Positions 8,757 through 18,208 of a stretch of DNA of 64,000 nucleotides are shown in pieces. The first letter of the stretch is position 1. Each line of letters starts with the position of its first letter. Origin of the DNA: Desulfobulbaceae bacterium. Its GTDB lineage: Bacteria > Desulfobacterota > Desulfobulbia > Desulfobulbales > Desulfurivibrionaceae. Where the stretch lies: the NCBI GenBank assembly GCA_004332195.1, contig SJBG01000003.1:1-64000 (forward strand). The letters are read 5' to 3'. A program made the position numbers and the translations under genes. Under the pieces are notes generated by a model that saw only the letters and a program-made list of their open reading frames with translations, made no database searches and had not been told where the DNA came from.

Positions 8757-8930
8757 TACCGGTTTCTTTTATCGGTCGAGTCACTCATTTTTGTGTGCAT
8801 GCGTCAAGGGACAAGGGACAGGGGGTCGGGAGACAGGATACCGAGCATATTCATCAAGGTGGCCTCAAATCTTTGCCCCCTAACCCTTAATTCCTTTGCC
8901 CGAATGACCGCATGTTCGCTGAACGTTTGA

Positions 8931-9072
8931 GGCTATCTTGAAAAATTAGCTATTTTGTTCGAGTTTACGGCACGTAAAAAAAAATTACCGCAGGCATATA
9001 GTTGATATTCCGAGGATAATTTTTTGAGCATAATGCAGAAATCGGGCGAAAGAGCAATTTTTCAAGGTGGCC
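8931..9072 (+). mobile_element. MITE-like element, copy B (142 bp)
   Basis: Same family as copy A, in plus orientation, flanked by a perfect TTGA duplication (8927-8930 and 9073-9076). Left end GGCTATCTTGAAAAATT, right end CAAGGTGGCC. It sits between the rplU promoter and the rplU start codon, 24 bases upstream of the ATG, so it is transcribed as part of the leader. The gene keeps its own ribosome-binding site (GGAGGAA) downstream of the element. Confidence 0.85.
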
Positions 9073-9096
9073 TTGAGTAAGAATTTGGAGGAAATC

Positions 9097-9405
9097 ATGT
9101 ACGCAATAGTCCGTACCGGTGGCAAACAGTATCAGGTAACGCCCGGCGAGCGCCTGCGGGTGGAGAAACTTGCCGGCGAGGTCGGAGATACGGTGGAATT
9201 GGCGGAGGTGCTGCTGGTAGCCAACGGCGATGAAATCAAGGTTGGTCAGCCGGTGGTGACCGGGGTTAAGATCACGGCCCGGATCGTTGAGCAGGACAAG
9301 GCCAAAAAGATTTTGGTCTTCAAGAAGAAACGGCGCAAGGGCTATCGCTTGAAACAAGGTCATCGCCAGCCTTATACGGCCTTGGAAATCAACGAGATTT
9401 CGTAG
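9097..9405 (+). CDS. rplU: 50S ribosomal protein L21
   Basis: Protein of 102 residues, normal for bL21. It starts [20 protein letters not shown], the family signature, and contains [27 protein letters not shown], the conserved RNA-binding end. The ATG at 9097 has GGAGGAA in front. An upstream ATG at 9067 in the same frame overlaps the MITE end and gives a non-conserved N-terminus, so it is rejected. First gene of the rplU-rpmA-obgE operon. Confidence 0.97.
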   Translation: MYAIVRTGGKQYQVTPGERLRVEKLAGEVGDTVELAEVLLVANGDEIKVGQPVVTGVKITARIVEQDKAKKILVFKKKRRKGYRLKQGHRQPYTALEINEIS

Positions 9406-9485
9406 CCGTTCAGCAAGTGATTTTGTCAATTGTTTGGCCCTACCTGAGTAGTTACGAGATTTCCTTAAGGCGGAGGATTTGAGTT

Positions 9486-9746
9486 ATGGCCCATAAAAAA
9501 GCGGGCGGCAGCTCGAAAAACGGTCGCGACAGTAATGCCCAGCGGCGCGGGGTTAAGCGTTTTGGCGGTCAGGTGGTTAAGGCCGGCAATATTCTAGTCC
9601 GCCAGCTTGGAACCAAGATTCACCCTGGCAGCAATGTTGGTCTGGGTCGAGATTACACCTTGTTTGCCAAAGTTGCCGGCGTGGTCACCTTTGAAAACTT
9701 TGGCCGCAATCGCAAGCGGGTTAGCGTATATCCGGAAAACGGATAA
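9486..9746 (+). CDS. rpmA: 50S ribosomal protein L27
   Basis: 86 residues, start [20 protein letters not shown], the diagnostic bL27 N-terminus that reaches the peptidyl-transferase centre. There is no cleavable N-terminal extension as seen in Firmicutes. It continues with [21 protein letters not shown] and [12 protein letters not shown]. It lies 80 bases after rplU with GGCGGAGGA upstream, and 66 bases before obgE. Confidence 0.98.
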   Translation: MAHKKAGGSSKNGRDSNAQRRGVKRFGGQVVKAGNILVRQLGTKIHPGSNVGLGRDYTLFAKVAGVVTFENFGRNRKRVSVYPENG

Positions 9747-9812
9747 GTTTGGTGTAGTTCCGGCCACCTCTCTTGTCCCGTCTCTTTCCTTCAGCGTGGC
9801 ATCCGTTTTCCT

Positions 9813-10997
9813 ATGTCTTTTATTGATAAGGCTAAATTCTTGGTCCGGGCCGGCGCCGGTGGCAACGGTTGTGTCAGTTTCCGGCGGGAAAAGTTTGTCC
9901 CCAAGGGTGGACCCGATGGCGGGGATGGGGGCAAAGGAGGCGACGTTAACATGGTCGCCTCTTCGCGCCTGGGCTCCTTGCTTGATTTCAAGTATCGTTC
10001 CCATTTTATCGCGGCCAAGGGTGGCGTTGGCCGAGGCAAGAAAATGCACGGCCGTAACGGCGAGGACTGCCTGGTCACGGTGCCGGCGGGTTCGCTGATC
10101 CGCGATGCGGCAAGTGGAGAAATTCTGGTCGATCTGGTTCGGGACGGCCAGCGTTTTTCCGCAGCCCGTGGTGGGGTGGGGGGGAAGGGCAATGTCCATT
10201 TCGCCTCTTCAACCAACCGAGCACCCCGAACTGCCACCAAGGGCAAACCCGGTGAGGAGTTCTGGCTTACCATCGAGCTGAAATTGCTTGCCGATGTCGG
10301 CCTGGTTGGCTTACCCAACGCCGGCAAATCCACCCTGCTTTCCCGGCTTACTGCCGCCACTCCCAAAATTGCCGATTATCCCTTTACTACCTTAGCGCCC
10401 CAGCTTGGGGTGTTGATTCTGCCGAACCATCGTCCCTGTACCATTGCCGATATTCCCGGTTTGATCGAGAATGCTCATCAGGGAGCCGGTCTGGGTCACA
10501 CCTTTCTGCGTCACATTGAGCGGACCAGCCTTTTGCTTCAGGTGATCGACGCGGCTCCGCTGGCCGGAGATGATCCCTTGGCGCAGTATCGGCTTTTGGC
10601 GCGAGAGTTGGGGCTTTATCGCCAAGATCTGCGCCAACGACCCAGGCTGGTAGTTTTGAATAAAATTGATTTGTTACCGGCCGCGGCGACTTCAGATCAA
10701 GCGAAAGATCAAAAACCAGGTATGGCTGATAATCAATTTTTATCGCGGCCCGAGGATCAAACCGTTACGTTGCCAGAACTGTTGCAACGTTTTGCCCGGG
10801 AAAATATCCCAGTATTTCCAATCTCTGCCGTCAGCGGTCAGGGCTTGGCCGCGTTGATCGAAGCCGTTGCCGACCGGCTTGATCGGTTGAACCCAACCGG
10901 AGACGGCAACTACGAGGGCGACGGTCACGAAGGCGACGACTACGAGGACGGCAACTACGAGGGCGGCGAGCACGATGACCAGAGAAAAACCTTCTGA
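9813..10997 (+). CDS. obgE: GTPase ObgE/CgtA
   Basis: Ribosome-associated GTPase acting in 50S assembly and stress response. 394 residues: glycine-rich Obg fold (1-158, GGPDGGDGGKGGDVNM), then the G domain with GLPNAGKSTLLSRL (about 166), DIPGLIENAHQGAGLGH (about 213) and NKIDLLP (about 281). The C-terminus is an acidic tail made of repeats of the type NYEGDGHEGDDYE; the matching DNA repeats GACGGCAACTACGAGGGCG twice. It overlaps the start of proB by 23 bases. An insertion rich in Gln/Lys/Asp (DQAKDQKPGMADNQ) is also present in the G domain. Confidence 0.96.
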   Translation: MSFIDKAKFLVRAGAGGNGCVSFRREKFVPKGGPDGGDGGKGGDVNMVASSRLGSLLDFKYRSHFIAAKGGVGRGKKMHGRNGEDCLVTVPAGSLIRDAASGEILVDLVRDGQRFSAARGGVGGKGNVHFASSTNRAPRTATKGKPGEEFWLTIELKLLADVGLVGLPNAGKSTLLSRLTAATPKIADYPFTTLAPQLGVLILPNHRPCTIADIPGLIENAHQGAGLGHTFLRHIERTSLLLQVIDAAPLAGDDPLAQYRLLARELGLYRQDLRQRPRLVVLNKIDLLPAAATSDQAKDQKPGMADNQFLSRPEDQTVTLPELLQRFARENIPVFPISAVSGQGLAALIEAVADRLDRLNPTGDGNYEGDGHEGDDYEDGNYEGGEHDDQRKTF

Positions 10998-12168
10998 CTC
11001 GCAACTCAGGTATTCGCACTTGGCCAAGGCCCGACGGGTGGTGGTCAAGATTGGCTCGGCGGTGCTGACCACCAATGTTGGCCTGGACTATCCGGTTTTG
11101 GACAGCTTGGCGACTCAGGTTGAAGGTCTGCGTCAAAACGGCGGGGAGGTGATTCTGGTCAGCTCCGGAGCGGTGGCGGCGGGTCGTCGCAAATTGAGTT
11201 TGGGCAACCGAGTTCTTAGTCTGCGGGAAAAACAGGCCGCTGCCGCGGTTGGTCAAGGCAGCCTGATGCGAGCTTATGAAAAAATTTTTGAGCATCTTGG
11301 CACCAAAGTGGCTCAAGTCCTATTAACCCATGACGCTTTTGCCCGGCGTGACCGTTACCTCAACTCGCGCAACACCCTCTTTACCCTGCTGCAATGGGGG
11401 CTGGTGCCGATCATTAACGAAAACGACACGGTATCGGTCGAGGAGTTGCGTTTCGGCGACAATGACACCTTAGGGGCCATGGTTGCCAACCTCGTCGAGG
11501 CTGATCTTTTTATTTGCCTGACCGATGTGGCGGCGTTATACAACGCTAACCCGGTTTTTGACCCCCAGGCCCGTCCTCTGCGCGTCGTTAAGCGGATCAC
11601 CCCCGAGATCGAAAAAATGGCCGGCACGGTCAACAGCTTGGTCGGTACCGGCGGCATGTTGAGTAAAATCAAGGCGGCCCGAATGGTGACCTCCCGGGGT
11701 GGGGCTTCCATTATCGGGCCGGGCCGGGAGCCGGATATCTTGACCCGGATTTTCGCCGGGGAGGAGTTGGGTACTTTTTTTCTGCCCGAACCGCAGAAAA
11801 TGCCGGGACGCAAACACTGGATCGCCTACACTCTACGCCCAAAGGGTTTTCTGGTCTTAGATGACGGGGCTTGTCGGGCCATTATTGGGGGTGGCAAAAG
11901 CCTGTTGCCCTCTGGAATAATCGAGGTGCGCGGCAAATTTGGGGTAGGCGAGCCGGTTCATTGCCTGGACCGAGCCGGGCTGGTGCTGGCCGCCGGTCTG
12001 GTATCTTACACCTCTGCCGCCGTCGGCCGCATTAAGGGGGTGAAAACTTCCGTCATTGCGGATATCCTGGGTTACAAGGATGCCGATGAGGTGATTCATC
12101 GCGACAACCTGGTGATTCTGTCAAGCGACCCGCAAAAATGGGCAGCGACACACAAAAACGAGCAGTGA
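10975..12168 (+). CDS. proB: Glutamate 5-kinase
   Basis: First enzyme of proline synthesis, forming gamma-glutamyl phosphate from glutamate and ATP. 397 residues. Amino-acid kinase domain with VVVKIGSAVLT (about 22), LVSSGAVAAG, NENDTVSVEELRFGDNDTL (about 142-160) and VGTGGMLSKIKAA. A C-terminal PUA domain (about 290-375) contains VRGKFGVGEPVHC. The ATG at 10975 overlaps the end of obgE, and proA follows after 25 bases, so obgE-proB-proA appear co-transcribed. Confidence 0.96.
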   Translation: MTREKPSDSQLRYSHLAKARRVVVKIGSAVLTTNVGLDYPVLDSLATQVEGLRQNGGEVILVSSGAVAAGRRKLSLGNRVLSLREKQAAAAVGQGSLMRAYEKIFEHLGTKVAQVLLTHDAFARRDRYLNSRNTLFTLLQWGLVPIINENDTVSVEELRFGDNDTLGAMVANLVEADLFICLTDVAALYNANPVFDPQARPLRVVKRITPEIEKMAGTVNSLVGTGGMLSKIKAARMVTSRGGASIIGPGREPDILTRIFAGEELGTFFLPEPQKMPGRKHWIAYTLRPKGFLVLDDGACRAIIGGGKSLLPSGIIEVRGKFGVGEPVHCLDRAGLVLAAGLVSYTSAAVGRIKGVKTSVIADILGYKDADEVIHRDNLVILSSDPQKWAATHKNEQ

Positions 12169-12193
12169 AACGAAAAAACGGGAGAATAGTCAG

Positions 12194-13450
12194 ATGACCC
12201 TGGAAGCAACCATAGCTGGCCTGACCAAAGAAAGCAAAAAAGCGGCGAGAGTGGTGGCTAATTTAGCCACCACCGCGAAGAATCAGGCGCTCTTGGCCAT
12301 GGCCGAGGCCCTAGTGCGCCGGAAAACTTATATCCAGGCGGAAAACGAAAAGGATCTGGCCGCCGGACGCGACCAGGGTTTGTCGGCCGCCATGTTAGAC
12401 CGTTTGGCTCTGAGTGATAAGGTGATCAGCGCCATGGTCGATGGCTTGCGGGAAGTGGCGGCCCTGCCTGATCCGGTAGGGGAGATCGCCGAGATGCAGC
12501 GTCGGCCCAGCGGAATCATGGTAGGTCGAATGCGAATTCCCTTGGGCGTGATCGGAATGATTTACGAATCCCGGCCAAACGTCACCGTCGATGCCGCCGC
12601 CCTTTGCTTAAAAGCCGGCAATGCCGTGATTCTGCGGGGCGGATCCGAGGCTCTGCGCTCCAACCTGGCCTTGGTCCAGGTTTTGCGAGATTGTCTGGCG
12701 GCGGAGAAAATTGATTCCGCCGCCATTCAAGTCATTCCGGTAAGCGACCGAGCGGCGGTGACTTGCATGTTGCAGCGGGAGGAGGAGATCGATTTGATCA
12801 TCCCGCGGGGGGGTGAAGGCCTGATTCGTTTTGTCGCCGAAAATTCACGGATTCCGGTACTCAAGCACTACAAAGGGGTCTGCCACGTCTTTGTTGATGC
12901 CGGGGCTGATCCGGAAATGGCGATGCGCATCGCGCTTAACGGCAAAACCCAGAGGCCCGGAGTTTGCAACGCCCTGGAGGCGCTGCTGGTGCATCGCGAC
13001 TCCGCGGCTAAATTGCTCCCCGCCCTCGGGGATCGTTTGGCCGCCGCCGGGGTGGAAGTTCGGGGATGTCCCCAAACCCTGGCCCTGATCCCCTCCGGCA
13101 AGCCCGCGGTTGCCGAAGATTGGGGCATGGAGTTTCTCGACCTGATCCTGGCGGTCAAGGTGGTGGCCGATATCACCGAGGCCATGGCCCACATAGCTCA
13201 GTACGGTTCCCAGCACACCGAGGTTATCATCACCAATAACCATAGCCACGCCCAGCGTTTCTTGCGCGAGGTTGACGCCTCCTCGGTGATGGTTAACGCC
13301 TCCACCCGGTTCAGCGACGGCGGCCAGTATGGTCTGGGGGCGGAGATCGGCATCAGCACCACCAAGCTCCACGCTTATGGCCCTATGGGCCTGCGGGCAT
13401 TGACTACCCGCAAGTTTGTTGTTTACGGCGAGGGGCAAATTCGGGAATAG
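12194..13450 (+). CDS. proA: Gamma-glutamyl phosphate reductase (glutamate-5-semialdehyde dehydrogenase)
   Basis: Second enzyme of proline synthesis, NADPH-dependent. 418 residues, normal length. The aldehyde-dehydrogenase fold contains PLGVIGMIYESRPNVTVDAA, GNAVILRGGSEA, the catalytic cysteine in QRPGVCNALE (about residue 257) and the C-terminal DASSVMVNASTRFSDG and GLGAEIGISTTKLHAYGPMG. It follows proB directly and is followed by nadD, whose start codon lies 16 bases after its stop. Confidence 0.97.
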   Translation: MTLEATIAGLTKESKKAARVVANLATTAKNQALLAMAEALVRRKTYIQAENEKDLAAGRDQGLSAAMLDRLALSDKVISAMVDGLREVAALPDPVGEIAEMQRRPSGIMVGRMRIPLGVIGMIYESRPNVTVDAAALCLKAGNAVILRGGSEALRSNLALVQVLRDCLAAEKIDSAAIQVIPVSDRAAVTCMLQREEEIDLIIPRGGEGLIRFVAENSRIPVLKHYKGVCHVFVDAGADPEMAMRIALNGKTQRPGVCNALEALLVHRDSAAKLLPALGDRLAAAGVEVRGCPQTLALIPSGKPAVAEDWGMEFLDLILAVKVVADITEAMAHIAQYGSQHTEVIITNNHSHAQRFLREVDASSVMVNASTRFSDGGQYGLGAEIGISTTKLHAYGPMGLRALTTRKFVVYGEGQIRE

Positions 13451-13466
13451 TTTGCAGTGGAGGGTC

Positions 13467-14132
13467 ATGATGACGGGCAAGCCGGGCCGAATAGGCGTGC
13501 TGGGAGGAACTTTTGATCCAGTGCACAATGGCCATCTGGCATTGGCCGCGGCCGGCCTGCGGGAATTCAACCTGGATAAGGTATTTTTTGTTCCCGCAGG
13601 CCGACCGCCCCACAAACTGGATGATCCGGTCACGCCCTTTCATCACCGGGCCATTATGTTAGAGTTGGCGCTGGCCGCCTGTCCCGCCTTTTTCCTTGAT
13701 CGGATGGAGAAAAAACGCCCCGGGCCTTCCTACAGCGTAGATACCTTGCGGGAGCTCCGGGAGCGTCTGGGTTGGGATTGCGCCCTCTACTTTATTATCG
13801 GCTCCGATGCTTTTGCCAACATCACGACCTGGAAAGACTTCAACGACCTCTTCCGCTATGCCGACTTCCTGGTGGCTGAACGTCCGGACACCGCCCCCGG
13901 CCGTCTCGACGACTTACTCTCGCAACAATCGGGATTCCAGCAAGATCGGATCAACAACTGCTGGCGTCACCCCCTGGGAGCCAGGCTACACCCCCTACCG
14001 GTGGATGCCCTCCCGATTTCCGCAACCACCACCCGTCATCGGATCCAGGCAGGCGAGTCTATTCAGGACCTGGTTCCCGCTCCAGTAAACGCTTATATTC
14101 AACAAAACCACTTGTATGGCGCAAGCAGATAG
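13467..14132 (+). CDS. nadD: Nicotinate-nucleotide adenylyltransferase
   Basis: Adenylates nicotinate mononucleotide in NAD synthesis. 221 residues. N-terminal nucleotidyltransferase motif GVLGGTFDPVHNGHLALA, then VPAGRPPHK, IIGSDAF, and the C-terminal ISATTTRHRI, corresponding to the ISSTxIR motif. The ATG at 13467 follows GTGGAGGG. A longer frame from 13416 overlaps proA and adds non-conserved residues, so it is not used. The rsfS gene that often follows nadD is absent. Confidence 0.94.
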   Translation: MMTGKPGRIGVLGGTFDPVHNGHLALAAAGLREFNLDKVFFVPAGRPPHKLDDPVTPFHHRAIMLELALAACPAFFLDRMEKKRPGPSYSVDTLRELRERLGWDCALYFIIGSDAFANITTWKDFNDLFRYADFLVAERPDTAPGRLDDLLSQQSGFQQDRINNCWRHPLGARLHPLPVDALPISATTTRHRIQAGESIQDLVPAPVNAYIQQNHLYGASR

Positions 14133-14436
14133 CAAGTTGACGAGTACTTTTTGTTGCTGACAGGCTCTTGACAGGCGCACAAAAAAGCTTTAACTTCTCG
14201 CAGGAGATTGTGCCATCTTTATGCGACCTTATCGCTTGTCGTATGCTGTTTTTACAGTTGAGCTGAAATCTATTCTGACCCCAGGGGAGGAAATATAGTG
14301 CGTCTGAGTGCAATAGTGTCTCCACCTTAAAAAAGGAGGTGATGTGGTTATGTGACCTGAAATAGACGGAATGAGCGTCTCATGCGTACGAAAATAAACA
14401 AAATGTTCAAAAATCACAATTGACGGGAGAAATGCC
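14133..14436. other. Intergenic leader upstream of hsp20
   Basis: About 300 bases without a supported gene. A weak TTGACA (14168-14173) with TAACTT 17 bases later could be a promoter for hsp20. Two translation-start-like arrangements occur: GGGGAGG before a GTG at 14298 that opens a 10-codon frame, and AAAAAAGGAGGTGA at 14330-14343. These could mark a leader peptide or a structured 5' region, but there is no further support. Confidence 0.25.
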
Positions 14437-14874
14437 ATGAATTTGTCAGTTTGGGATCCGTTCCGTGAGATGGAAGCGCTGCTGGACAGGTACGGCAGAT
14501 CGGCAAGGAAAACATTGGCAAAAAGTGACGATAAAACCTTTGAGGTCGGAGATTGGATGCCGGTCGTTGATATTGACGAAACAAAAGATGCTTTTGTCGT
14601 TAGCGTTGAACTGGCGGGCGTTGAAAAAGATGATGTAAGTGTAAATATCGATAATGGTGTTTTAACCATCAAAGGTGAAAAGAAAACTAAAACCGAAGAT
14701 AAAAAACGTCATCGAGTTGAATGTGCTTATGGATATTTTGTAAGAAGTTTTACTCTACCCCGGGAAACTAAATCCGAGCAAATTGAAGCGGCATATAAAA
14801 ATGGCGTTCTCAGTTTGACCATTCCAAAGGCGGAGGAGGCAAAGCCAAAGCAAATTGAGGTGAAAATCAAATAA
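14437..14874 (+). CDS. Small heat-shock protein, Hsp20/alpha-crystallin family
   Basis: ATP-independent holdase chaperone that binds unfolding proteins in the cytoplasm. 145 residues. Short N-terminal arm (NLSVWDPFREMEALLDRY), then the alpha-crystallin domain with ELAGVEKDDVSVNIDNGVLTI, the GVLTIKGEKK motif and FVRSFTLPRE, and the C-terminal GVLSLTIPKAEE with the closing KQIEVKIK. GACGGGAGAAATGCC precedes the ATG. Its DNA is clearly AT-richer than nadD and the GC-rich core, like the pst block, which suggests transfer. Sigma-32 is encoded at 37219, but I see no convincing sigma-32 promoter here. Confidence 0.95.
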   Translation: MNLSVWDPFREMEALLDRYGRSARKTLAKSDDKTFEVGDWMPVVDIDETKDAFVVSVELAGVEKDDVSVNIDNGVLTIKGEKKTKTEDKKRHRVECAYGYFVRSFTLPRETKSEQIEAAYKNGVLSLTIPKAEEAKPKQIEVKIK

Positions 14875-15045
14875 GAACCTGTCCGCGGCCTCGTACACGC
14901 GAGTTCATATACGGCGCGGGATACGGTGCGGTACCCTGCCGTTTATTCCCGGTGTTCGTGATTGGGTAACGCCTCTTTTTGAAGAGTTGGGAGGCGGAGA
15001 GGTCGCGCGCCAGCCTCGTTCGGCGATGCTGTCAGGCCGCAGAGT

Positions 15046-16283
15046 CTACCTCCTGAGGCGGCGTTTGGCGTGGATGGTCCAGACCGCTCCGGGCAGTAGA
15101 AAAATCAGGGCCAGAACCACAGTGATATCCCGTGGATCCCAGCCGTAGTTCAGGGCGGCCCCGGTGAGGTAGATGGAGATGCTTAGCACCAGGGTCAGCA
15201 GGGCCATTTCAGCGGCGAAAACCCGGCCCCGGTAGCGGTTCGGCCACCGCCTTTTGCAGCAGAGTAGTGCTGAAAACCCACTGAACCGAACCGCCTAAGT
15301 GACCCAGCATAACGCACAGAGCTGCCCAGGCCAAAGTCGGGGCTTGACTGAAGGCCAGATAGGAGAGGCAGGTCACAAAAAAGGCCAGGCCCCAGGCCGA
15401 TGGAGCGATACATCTCCCGGTCGCTTTCCCCCAGCAAGCGCCACGCCAGAATTGGGCCGATGGCCGCCCCGATTCCCCGCATACTGTAAAGAATCCCACT
15501 GCCGCCGCCCTGACCCCCCAGATGAAAAACTTGTTCACCAAAGATGGCCAGCATCACCATCAACCCCCCGGAAAGAGCCCAACCGCTCTTGACCAGGATC
15601 AGGGCCGACACATGGCCATGACCGATCAGGTAACGCAAGCCGCGACCAGATCGTTGATTCCACTATAGTCCCGCCAGGTGTTTTTTCCTTGCCGTTTCTT
15701 GGGAGTATGGGGCAGAACGACGGTGATCAGCAGGACGGCGGAGAGCGCGAAAGTTAAGGCATCAAGAACAATGACGGTTTGCCAGCCCCAGGTGGCGGTG
15801 GCCAAACCACCCAGGGCCGCACACCCACCGCCAGCATGATTGACCAGGTGGCGCCGGATAGAACATTGGCCAGATGCAGTTCCTCCGGTCGACAGATATT
15901 GGGCACCGCGGCCCGCCGAGCCGGGTCGTAAAAAGACCAGATCGACTCCTGAAGCAGAGCCAGGGCAAAATCAGCCAGACCTGGCCAGGCTCTCGCACTA
16001 AAAGAAAACCCAAAACCACGAAAATCCGGCTGACATCGCAAAAAATCATGATCTTGCGTCGAGAAAAACGATCGGCAATGACCCCGGAGACCGGGGCTAG
16101 GATGGCAGTGGGCATGAATTTGGCGATCAGAAACCAGCTCACCGCGGCGCCTGAGCCGGTTAACTCGTTGAGCAGGACGAAAATAGCGATATAGTTAAAC
16201 CAGTTGCCCAGTTGACTGATCACCCCGGCCAGCCAGAAACGTAGAAAGTTTTTATTGCCACAAAAAAACCACGTAAGAGTGCC
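15046..16283 (-). pseudogene. Decayed major-facilitator (MFS) transporter
   Basis: Conserved pieces of one drug-exporter-like MFS protein are spread over several minus-strand frames in the right order. They are NKNFLRFWLAGVISQLGNWF and ISPV-like PTAILAPVSGVIADRFSRRK (about 15950-16260), then PARRAAVPNICRPEELHLAN, then GWQTVIVLDALTFALSAVLL, then ALILVKSGWALSGGLMVMLA, then LAFSQAPTLAWAALCVMLG, and finally NRYRGRVFAAEMALLTLVLS ending at a TAG at 15046-15048. At least four frameshifts separate them, so no full-length product can be made. The N-terminal start codon region is also unclear. It lies downstream of the truncated phoU. Confidence 0.85.
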
Positions 16284-16458
16284 AGTGTCCAGCGGGCAGG
16301 TGGGGCGAACCAGAGAAAGCCGTCGAAGTGGGAAAGGACGAGGAGGTTGAATCGGCTGGAGTTGAAGATTTGAGAGACGACATTGGGCCAGAATGGATTT
16401 TTTCCCCGGACCTGTCAAGGGCAAAAGTACCACCGGAGCAGGATTTCATTATCAAACG

Positions 16459-16551
16459 TCAAGGGGTTTTTTTGATATTGACCTCAACGAACGACGCCAT
16501 ATTTAACAATATCTCCTTGAGATGTTTAAGTTCTTCACTTCTGGCGATCAT
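16459..16551 (-). pseudogene. phoU: Truncated phoU (N-terminal 30 codons)
   Basis: Directly after pstB, an ATG at 16551 opens a 30-codon frame whose product contains SEELKHLKEILLNMASFVEV. This matches the start of PhoU, the helical regulator of the Pst transporter and PhoR, which normally follows pstB and is about 220 residues long. The frame then hits a TGA, and the next recognisable sequence is the unrelated MFS pseudogene, so the rest of phoU is missing. The PhoU identification rests on the helix pattern and the position after pstB. Confidence 0.6.
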
Positions 16552-16555
16552 TACA

Positions 16556-17332
16556 TTATCCAAACCTCCCCGTAATGTAGCTCTCGGTAAGTTTTTTAGC
16601 GGGGTTGGTAAAAATCTTGTCGGTTTTATCAAACTCGATTAACTCTCCCAACATCATAAACCCTGTCCAGTCAGAGATGCGAGCTGCCTGTTGCATGTTG
16701 TGGGTAACAATTAGCATCGTTACTTCTTCCTTTAATCCTACAATGAGATCCTCAATTTTTGAAGTTGCGATGGGGTCAAGGGCGGAAGTGGGTTCATCAA
16801 AAAGGAGCATCTCAGGGCCTGTAGCCAGTGCTCTTGCTATGCAGAGTCGCTGCTGCTGCCCGCCTGAAAGATTGAATGCCGACTCTTGCAACCGGTCTTT
16901 CGTTTCCTCCCAAAGCGCTGCCCGGGTTAGGGACTTTTCAATCTGTTCGTCCAGAATGGTCTTTTTTCTGACCCCTCTGACCCTAAGCCCAAAGGCAATA
17001 TTTTCATATATTGACTTTGGAAATGGATTAGGCTTTTGAAAGACCATGCCGATGCGCATCCTGATATCTAAGGGATCTATGCCTCTGTCCACGATATTAA
17101 TATTGTCCGGAAAGATGGTAATCTCACCCTCATATTTGTTATGGGGGTACAGGTCATGCATACGATTAAAGCACCTGAGCAACGTGGTCTTTCCGCAGCC
17201 TGATGGCCCTATTAAGGCTGTAACTTCTTTTTCTGTCAGTGGCAGTCTTATATCCTTAAGTGCTTGAACATTCCCATAGTAAAAACTAAGGCCCTTGGTT
17301 TCTGCTTTTAACTTTTCCGAATTAGCGACCAT
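16556..17332 (-). CDS. pstB: Phosphate ABC transporter ATP-binding protein
   Basis: Cytoplasmic ATPase of the high-affinity phosphate importer. 258 residues. Walker [10 protein letters not shown] (about 42), Q-loop [20 protein letters not shown], which is typical of PstB, signature [15 protein letters not shown] (about 155), Walker [14 protein letters not shown] and H-loop [13 protein letters not shown]. The last residues ESYITGRFG are also PstB-like. It follows pstA by 15 bases. Confidence 0.96.
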   Translation of the reverse strand: MVANSEKLKAETKGLSFYYGNVQALKDIRLPLTEKEVTALIGPSGCGKTTLLRCFNRMHDLYPHNKYEGEITIFPDNINIVDRGIDPLDIRMRIGMVFQKPNPFPKSIYENIAFGLRVRGVRKKTILDEQIEKSLTRAALWEETKDRLQESAFNLSGGQQQRLCIARALATGPEMLLFDEPTSALDPIATSKIEDLIVGLKEEVTMLIVTHNMQQAARISDWTGFMMLGELIEFDKTDKIFTNPAKKLTESYITGRFG

Positions 17333-17347
17333 ATTGCAATATACCTC

Positions 17348-18208
17348 TTACCACTTTTTCTGTTTACGCAGGCGGATGCGTATTATTATAGCAGTTAGGC
17401 TCAAACTCAGCACTAAAAGCACCAGCACCAACGCCGTGCCATAGGCTATAGGCACCTGCTTTTCAGGGACAGCGCCCTCGGTCATCAAACCGTATATATG
17501 GTACGGCAGCGCCATCACCTCGCTGAAGATGCTGTCAGGCAGGGCAATGGTAAAAAATGTTACCGCAGTAAACATTATTGGCGCGGTCTCGCCTGCCGCC
17601 CGGCTTATTGATAGAATAACTCCCGTTAATATTCCTGGAGCGGAGGCGGGTAAAACAACCATTCTTATGGTCTGCCATTTTGTTGCGCCTACAGCAAACG
17701 ACGCCTCCCGGAAAGAGTTGGGCACCGCAAATAACGCCTCTTGAGTTGCCCTGATAAGTATAGGCAAAAGCAAAATTGCAATGGTGAGACTGCCGGCAAG
17801 AATAGAAACCCCGAAACCAAAAACCTTGACAAATACAGCAAACCCAAAGAGACCATAAACGACTGATGGCACCCCGGCAAGGGTATTGACAGCTATTCTT
17901 ACTGCCTGCATGGTCTTGCTCTGTGTATAGGCATACTCCGTCATGTAAATCGCGGTAAAAACAGCCAGGGGAAAGGCAACAATAATTGCGCCCAATGTCA
18001 AATAAAAAGTTCCCAACAGCGCCGGCATGATCCCGCCTTCGGTCATGCCGGCGCGGGGACGCTCAATTAGAAAAGATATACTCAATACCTTTAACCCCTC
18101 AACAGCGAGAAAATATAAAATAATAAAAAATGACAGCATAATAGCTATAGCCGACAGCCTCAGTATATTAAGCAGCAATATCTCTTTGATAGCCCTCGCT
18201 TTTACCAT
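17348..18208 (-). CDS. pstA: Phosphate ABC transporter permease
   Basis: Inner-membrane permease, 286 residues, with about six hydrophobic segments. The cytoplasmic coupling loop is present as EASFAVGATKWQTIRMVVLP followed by ISRAAGETAPIMFTA, both diagnostic for PstA. It overlaps pstC by 7 bases, which implies coupled translation of the two permease subunits. Codon use is AT-richer than the flanking core genes. Confidence 0.95.
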   Translation of the reverse strand: MVKARAIKEILLLNILRLSAIAIMLSFFIILYFLAVEGLKVLSISFLIERPRAGMTEGGIMPALLGTFYLTLGAIIVAFPLAVFTAIYMTEYAYTQSKTMQAVRIAVNTLAGVPSVVYGLFGFAVFVKVFGFGVSILAGSLTIAILLLPILIRATQEALFAVPNSFREASFAVGATKWQTIRMVVLPASAPGILTGVILSISRAAGETAPIMFTAVTFFTIALPDSIFSEVMALPYHIYGLMTEGAVPEKQVPIAYGTALVLVLLVLSLSLTAIIIRIRLRKQKKW

